From assembly GCF_024300825.1 (NCBI RefSeq), contig NZ_CP101323.1, forward strand, positions 1,240,001-1,304,000: 64,000 nt of DNA, written 5' to 3'. Every line of letters begins with the position of its first letter. Positions within the stretch are counted from its first letter, which is position 1. A model generated the notes under the pieces. It saw only the letters and a program-made list of their open reading frames with translations, made no database searches and was not told the origin of the DNA. Shown here one piece after another: positions 59,981 through 64,000 of this stretch. The position numbers and the translations under genes were made by a program. This stretch comes from Natronomonas gomsonensis. Its GTDB lineage: Archaea; Halobacteriota; Halobacteria; Halobacteriales; Haloarculaceae.

Positions 59981-61369
59981 TCAGTCGTCCTCGCCCCTCG
60001 CCCGCTCGAACATCGCAAGCGCCTGCTCGCGGCGTTCGCTGTGGTCGACTATCGGGTCCGTGTACTCGGGGGCGGCGTTGGCTCGCTGTGTCGGCGAACA
60101 CTCGTGCCAGGAGTGGACGATTTCGGGGTCGGTGTCCCGCAGTTCGGGCACGTACTCGCGGATGTACTCGGCGTCGGGGTCGTAGCGTTCGCCCTGCGTC
60201 ATCGGATTGAAGATACGAAAGTACGGTTGAGCGTCGGTCCCCGTCGAGGCGGCCCACTGCCAGCCGCCGTTGTCGTTTGCGGTGTCGTGGTCGACCAACC
60301 GCTCCCGGAAGTGGTCGTAGCCGTGCCGCCAGTCGCAGAGGAGGTCCTTCGTCAGGAAGGATGCCACTATCATCCGCACGCGGTTGTGCATGTACGCCTC
60401 CTCTCGCAGTTGGCGCATCCCTGCATCGACGATGGGATACCCCGTCTCACCGCGTTTCCACGCCTCGAGGAGGTCCTCGTCGTCGTCCCACTCGATGGCG
60501 TTCTCGTAGGACTTGTAGTTCTCTCTCACCACCTCGGGATTGAAGTAGAGGACGTGGGTGTAGAACTCCCGCCAGGCCAACTGCGAGCGGAACTCGGTGA
60601 CCGACTCGCGCTTTTCGCCGGACATCGAGTCACGAACCTCACGGACCCGTTCGTCGACCTCCCGGATGCCGATGGTCCCGAACTTCAGGTGCGGCGAGAG
60701 CCGCGAGGTACAGCCCTCAGCCGGGTAATCGCGGCGGTCGTCGTACCGGAACACGTCGTCCGTGAGGAACTCCTCCAGCAGTTCACGGGCCGCTTCGGTG
60801 CTCGCGGGCGGAACGTCGGCGCTCGGTTCCTCGAAGCCCAACTCGGCGAGCGTCGGAATCGGCTCGTCGTCTGTCACCTCGGCGAGTTCCGGCACCGCTC
60901 GGGGGTCATCCTTCTCGCGGTCGCGCCACTTCTTCCAGAAGTAGGTGTACACCGAATAGGGGTCGCCAGCGTTGGTCGTGATGGAGCCGGGTTCGTGACA
61001 GATGGCGTCGTGGAACTTCTGTGGTGTCACGCCGTCGTCTTTGAGTTCCTCGGAGACGTGGTCGTCGCGCCGCTGTGCCAGCCCGGAGTAATCGCGGTTC
61101 CAAGAGACGACATCGACGCCGTAGTCGGCGGCCAGCGCCGGCAGTACCCCCGCCGGGTCGCCGTGGCGGACGAACAGCTCCGACCCGTTCTCGCGATAGG
61201 CCTCGCGCAACGATTCGAGGGCGTCCAGCATGAACGCCACTCGTGGGGGTGCGGCGTGGCCCAGCAGTTCGTCGTCGAAGACGAAGACGCCAGCCGCCGG
61301 TTCGGCGGGGTCGGCAAGGCCGCGGTTGTCGGCGACCCGGAGGTCCCGCCGATGCCAGTGGAGTCGCAT
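59981..61369 (-). CDS. phr: Deoxyribodipyrimidine photolyase
   Basis: A 462-residue cryptochrome/photolyase-family protein. The N-terminal alpha/beta antenna domain starts 'MRLHWHRRDLRVADNRGLAD'. The helical FAD domain has 'GCTSRLSPHLKFGTIGIREV', 'EFRSQLAWREFYTHVLYFNP', the Trp-rich 'YMHNRVRMIVASFLTKDLL' and 'DWRHGYDHFRERLVDHDTAN'. The C-terminal FNPMTQGERYDPD is typical of class I CPD photolyases. It repairs UV-induced pyrimidine dimers using light, apt for a sun-exposed halophile. The end is Asp-Asp, just downstream of the kinase. Confidence 0.93.
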   Translation of the reverse strand: MRLHWHRRDLRVADNRGLADPAEPAAGVFVFDDELLGHAAPPRVAFMLDALESLREAYRENGSELFVRHGDPAGVLPALAADYGVDVVSWNRDYSGLAQRRDDHVSEELKDDGVTPQKFHDAICHEPGSITTNAGDPYSVYTYFWKKWRDREKDDPRAVPELAEVTDDEPIPTLAELGFEEPSADVPPASTEAARELLEEFLTDDVFRYDDRRDYPAEGCTSRLSPHLKFGTIGIREVDERVREVRDSMSGEKRESVTEFRSQLAWREFYTHVLYFNPEVVRENYKSYENAIEWDDDEDLLEAWKRGETGYPIVDAGMRQLREEAYMHNRVRMIVASFLTKDLLCDWRHGYDHFRERLVDHDTANDNGGWQWAASTGTDAQPYFRIFNPMTQGERYDPDAEYIREYVPELRDTDPEIVHSWHECSPTQRANAAPEYTDPIVDHSERREQALAMFERARGEDD

Positions 61370-61438
61370 TGTCGAGAAGTCGAACGGTCGAGGTGTAAAG
61401 GTCGGGGTCCCGGTGGTTTGCGGGAGTTCGAGGCAGGC

Positions 61439-62374
61439 CTACTTGTGGGCGTCCAGCAGGTCGTAACTGCGCTCCCACTCGTAGTCGTCGTCGTGGTAGC
61501 GTTCGGCCAGCGGCTCGTCGGGCATCTCGCCGACGGAGCGCTTCTCGGAGCCGTAGGAGTGGCGGTTCTCGTCGTGGTAGAACCGGCCAGTCAGCACTTT
61601 CCCCTCGTACAGCGCCGACTCGGTCTCGTACATCATCTCGGCGGCCTCCTTGCGGTCCGTGATGTCGAAGTCGTAGTCGTCGTTCTGCTGGACGTCGACG
61701 TAGGGGACGTACTGTTTGGCGTCCTTGTTCCAGGTCGGACACTGGGTGAGGAAATCGACGTGGGCGAAGCCGTCGTGTTCGATTGCCTCGGTGAGGATTT
61801 CCTGTGCCTGATTCGGATTGACGGCGGCGGTCCGGGCGACGTAGGACGCCCCCGAAGTCAGCGCCAGCGACAGCGGGCGAATCGGGTCCTTCGCCGACCC
61901 GTGGGGTTGGGTCTTCGATTTGTGACCCTTCGGGCTGGTGGGCGAGGTCTGGCCCTTCGTCAACCCGAAAATCTCGTTGTTGAACACGATGTAGGTCATG
62001 TCGTGGTTCTCCCGGGCGGTGTGCATGAAGTGGTTGCCGCCGATGCCGTAGCCGTCGCCGTCGCCGCCCGCGGCGATGACTTCGAGGTCGGGATTGGCGA
62101 GTTTGGCCGCTCGTGCGATGGGCAACGACCGGCCGTGGATGGTGTGGAAGCCGTAGCTCTCGAAGTAGCTGCTCAGTTTGCCCGAACAGCCGATGCCCGT
62201 CGCGAGCAGTATCTCGTCGGGGCTCTTCCCGAGGTCCGACATGGCGCCTTTCAGCGACTTCAGGACGGCGAAGTCACCACAGCCGGGACACCACGTCGCC
62301 TGTGGCTCGATGCCGGGCGTGAACTCCTCGCGCTCTACTTCTCGGTTCTCTCCGATTGCGTTGAAGGCACTCAT
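61439..62374 (-). CDS. korB: 2-oxoacid:ferredoxin oxidoreductase, beta subunit
   Basis: With the ATG at 62374 the subunit is 311 aa (a further in-frame ATG at 62380 is possible). It has the thiamine-diphosphate motif 'GGDGDGYGIGGNHFMHTARE' and 'VFNNEIFGLTKGQTSPTS', and the Cys residues 'TWCPGCGD' that could bind a cluster or zinc. With KorA it oxidises a 2-oxoacid to acyl-CoA, passing electrons to ferredoxin. It overlaps korA (4 bp at the longer start), confirming the operon; pyruvate versus 2-oxoglutarate preference cannot be told. Confidence 0.93.
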   Translation of the reverse strand: MSAFNAIGENREVEREEFTPGIEPQATWCPGCGDFAVLKSLKGAMSDLGKSPDEILLATGIGCSGKLSSYFESYGFHTIHGRSLPIARAAKLANPDLEVIAAGGDGDGYGIGGNHFMHTARENHDMTYIVFNNEIFGLTKGQTSPTSPKGHKSKTQPHGSAKDPIRPLSLALTSGASYVARTAAVNPNQAQEILTEAIEHDGFAHVDFLTQCPTWNKDAKQYVPYVDVQQNDDYDFDITDRKEAAEMMYETESALYEGKVLTGRFYHDENRHSYGSEKRSVGEMPDEPLAERYHDDDYEWERSYDLLDAHK

Positions 62375-62376
62375 GG

Positions 62377-64000
62377 TCAATCACCTGCCGCGGGGACGAA
62401 CTCCGTCGTCGGTGCGGGTTCGTCGCCCTCGATAATCGCTTCGGACCCCTCGACGACCTCGTGTGGCTCGAAGGGGTCACCGTTGTACTTCAGCAGACTG
62501 TTCAGTTTCGGCCCGAACCGCCCCAACTCCTTCTGTATCAGTCCACGGAACTGCGCCGACCCGTTCATCTCGACGACCATCGCCTCCTCGACCGACTCGA
62601 GGAACTCGGTCATCTCGGCGTCCGGGAACGGCATCATGTCCGAGACGCCCAGCGCGCGCACGTCGTGGCCGGCGTCGTTCAGCCGGTCGACGGCTTCGAG
62701 GACGGTCCCCTGTTGGCTGCCGAAGGTGATGATGCCGTAGTCGGCGTCGTCGGGGCCGTGATACGTCTGATGACTCGATTCCTCGGCGTCGAGTTCCTCG
62801 CGGATGGATTCGAGTTTCCGCCGACGCCGGCTGAGTTGAGCCACCCGATTTTCGGGGTCTTCGCTGATGTGGCCCTCCGGAGTGTGTTCGTTGCCGGTCG
62901 CGAGGAATCGGCCGTCCTTCTGGCCCGGAATCGAGCGGGGCGAGACGCCCTTGTCGTTGTCGGGGTCGTGTTGGAACCGCTGGAACTTCCCGGAGGCGTG
63001 GTGGGCGGCCTCGGCGATTTCCTCCTCGGACAGCGTCGACCCGAGGTCGGGGTTCGGCTCGCGGTCGAAGAACGACTCGTCGACGTTCCGGAGTTCTCCG
63101 GAGAGTTTCTGGTCGTAGAGGACGATAGCCGGCAGTTGGTAGTCGTAGGCGATTCGGAAGGCCGCACGGGTCTGGTCGTAGGCTTCGGCGACGTTGCCGG
63201 GCGCGAAGACAACTCGCGAGGAGTCGCCCTGACTCGTGTAGAGGACGTGTTCGAGGTCGGCCTGTTCGGGTTTCGTCGGCATCCCCGTCGAGGGGCCGGC
63301 CCGCATCGCCTCGACCAACACGACGGGCGTCTCGGTCATTTCGGCGAGGCCGAGCGGTTCCGACATCAGGGCGAAGCCGCCGCCCGAGGAGCCGGACATG
63401 GCCTTCACGCCGGCGTGGGAGGCGCCGAGCGCCAGCGCCGCGGCGGCGATTTCGTCTTCGACCTGCTCGGAGATGCCGCCGATTTCGGGGAGGTGTTGAG
63501 TCATCAGCGTAAACACCTCGGTCCACGGCGTCATGGGGTAGCCGGCGATGAACCGACAGCCCTCGTCGATTGCGCCGTAGGCGATGGCGTTGGACCCGGA
63601 GAGCAACACCTGCTCTTCGTCGTGGCTCCCCTCCGGCATCCGGAGGTCGTGGGAGAACTCCATCTCCTCGACCTCGTCGTACACCATCTGGAGGATGTCG
63701 AGGTTCGCTTGGAGCACCTCGCCGCTCATTCGGTCTTCCATGAGCCCCTGGATGTGCTCCATGTCGTACTCCAGAAGCGCCGCGGTCGCACCGACGCCGG
63801 CGGTGTTGCGCATCACTTCCCGACCGTGTTCGCGTGCGATGGCCCGGAGGTCCATCGGGTAAACGTGCCAGCCGTTCTCCTCGACGCGTTGCTCGAAGTC
63901 GGGCACGTCGTCGATGTCGACGAGTCCTTCGTCGTAGACGATGACGCCACCTTCGCGGAGTTCGTCGAGGTTCTCGGCGAGCGGTTTCACCTCCTCGTTG
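62377..64000 (-). CDS. korA: 2-oxoacid:ferredoxin oxidoreductase, alpha subunit (5'-partial)
   Basis: At least 541 codons are inside the window; the frame is open to the right edge and the start lies beyond it. The visible part covers the end of the gamma-type domain (residues up to about 135) and the alpha domain: 'AIAYGAIDEGCRFIAGYPMT', PWTEVFTLMTQH, 'AGPSTGMPTKPEQADLEHVL' and the C-terminal transketolase-like domain. The fused gamma-alpha form is normal in haloarchaea. It lies directly upstream of korB. Confidence 0.92.
   Translation of the reverse strand, partial: NEEVKPLAENLDELREGGVIVYDEGLVDIDDVPDFEQRVEENGWHVYPMDLRAIAREHGREVMRNTAGVGATAALLEYDMEHIQGLMEDRMSGEVLQANLDILQMVYDEVEEMEFSHDLRMPEGSHDEEQVLLSGSNAIAYGAIDEGCRFIAGYPMTPWTEVFTLMTQHLPEIGGISEQVEDEIAAAALALGASHAGVKAMSGSSGGGFALMSEPLGLAEMTETPVVLVEAMRAGPSTGMPTKPEQADLEHVLYTSQGDSSRVVFAPGNVAEAYDQTRAAFRIAYDYQLPAIVLYDQKLSGELRNVDESFFDREPNPDLGSTLSEEEIAEAAHHASGKFQRFQHDPDNDKGVSPRSIPGQKDGRFLATGNEHTPEGHISEDPENRVAQLSRRRRKLESIREELDAEESSHQTYHGPDDADYGIITFGSQQGTVLEAVDRLNDAGHDVRALGVSDMMPFPDAEMTEFLESVEEAMVVEMNGSAQFRGLIQKELGRFGPKLNSLLKYNGDPFEPHEVVEGSEAIIEGDEPAPTTEFVPAAGD

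Noticed and set aside
60041-62740. Very long plus-strand frame (nearly 900 codons) across phr and korBA
   Set aside because: It spans three genes of known families on the opposite strand and has no recognisable domain; it is a third-position GC artefact.

Overview
This window is chromosomal DNA from a halophilic archaeon (class Halobacteria). The evidence is high GC with strong C/G preference at third codon positions, very acidic proteins rich in Asp and Glu, Tat-type lipoprotein signals, archaeal TFB and RpoL, a fused NuoCD, 2-oxoacid:ferredoxin oxidoreductase, an HTH_10-type regulator, and many genes whose TATA-like box lies 25-30 bp before the start codon, which suggests leaderless transcripts. 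The genus cannot be fixed from the sequence alone. I found no rRNA, tRNA, CRISPR array, integrase or transposase.

Layout. 0-9.2 kb: a membrane protein, a substrate-binding-like lipoprotein whose lobes look circularly permuted, a PAP2/Aur1-like enzyme, purL, an ABC-2 exporter pair, an Lrp-type regulator and an amidohydrolase. 9.2-16.9 kb: a dabB-dabA inorganic-carbon uptake operon, then hypothetical proteins, a SHOCT protein and a metal-type permease carrying two YHS/TRASH domains. 16.9-30 kb: a signalling and surface island. It holds a 1.3-kresidue hybrid kinase whose receiver lacks the phospho-Asp, a translationally coupled operon (response regulator, HEAT-repeat membrane protein, processive GT2 glycosyltransferase), a membrane histidine kinase, a decayed gene remnant, and a 1360-residue P-loop NTPase with about 17 TPR-like repeats of exactly 40 residues. 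30-34.2 kb: lower-GC segments with a TRAM protein, a Cys-rich zinc protein, an isolated nuoCD and a divergent HTH_10 regulator.

34.2-45.1 kb: PHP phosphoesterase plus asparagine-synthase-like gene, UspA, TFB, gatCA, metallophosphoesterase, CPBP protease, DoxX, then a regulator/hydrolase/acyl-CoA dehydrogenase run and a crotonase-family gene. 45.2-50.3 kb: a branched-chain amino acid/amide-type ABC operon (livK-H-M-G, no livF) and an SDR. Together with the acyl-CoA genes this suggests uptake and beta-oxidation-like breakdown of an organic acid or branched-chain compound. 50.4-64 kb: rpoL, a rhodanese lipoprotein, hisF, a LemA/GIDE-like membrane pair, MBL hydrolase, P-loop ATPase, a KaiC/RecA-like protein with a broken Walker A, Fe/Mn superoxide dismutase, a three-PAS histidine kinase, photolyase and korBA (korA is cut by the window end).

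The best candidates for something undescribed are the RR-HEAT-GT2 operon between two sensor kinases, the 40-residue-periodic NTPase-TPR protein, the permuted substrate-binding protein, and the isolated nuoCD with its divergent regulator.
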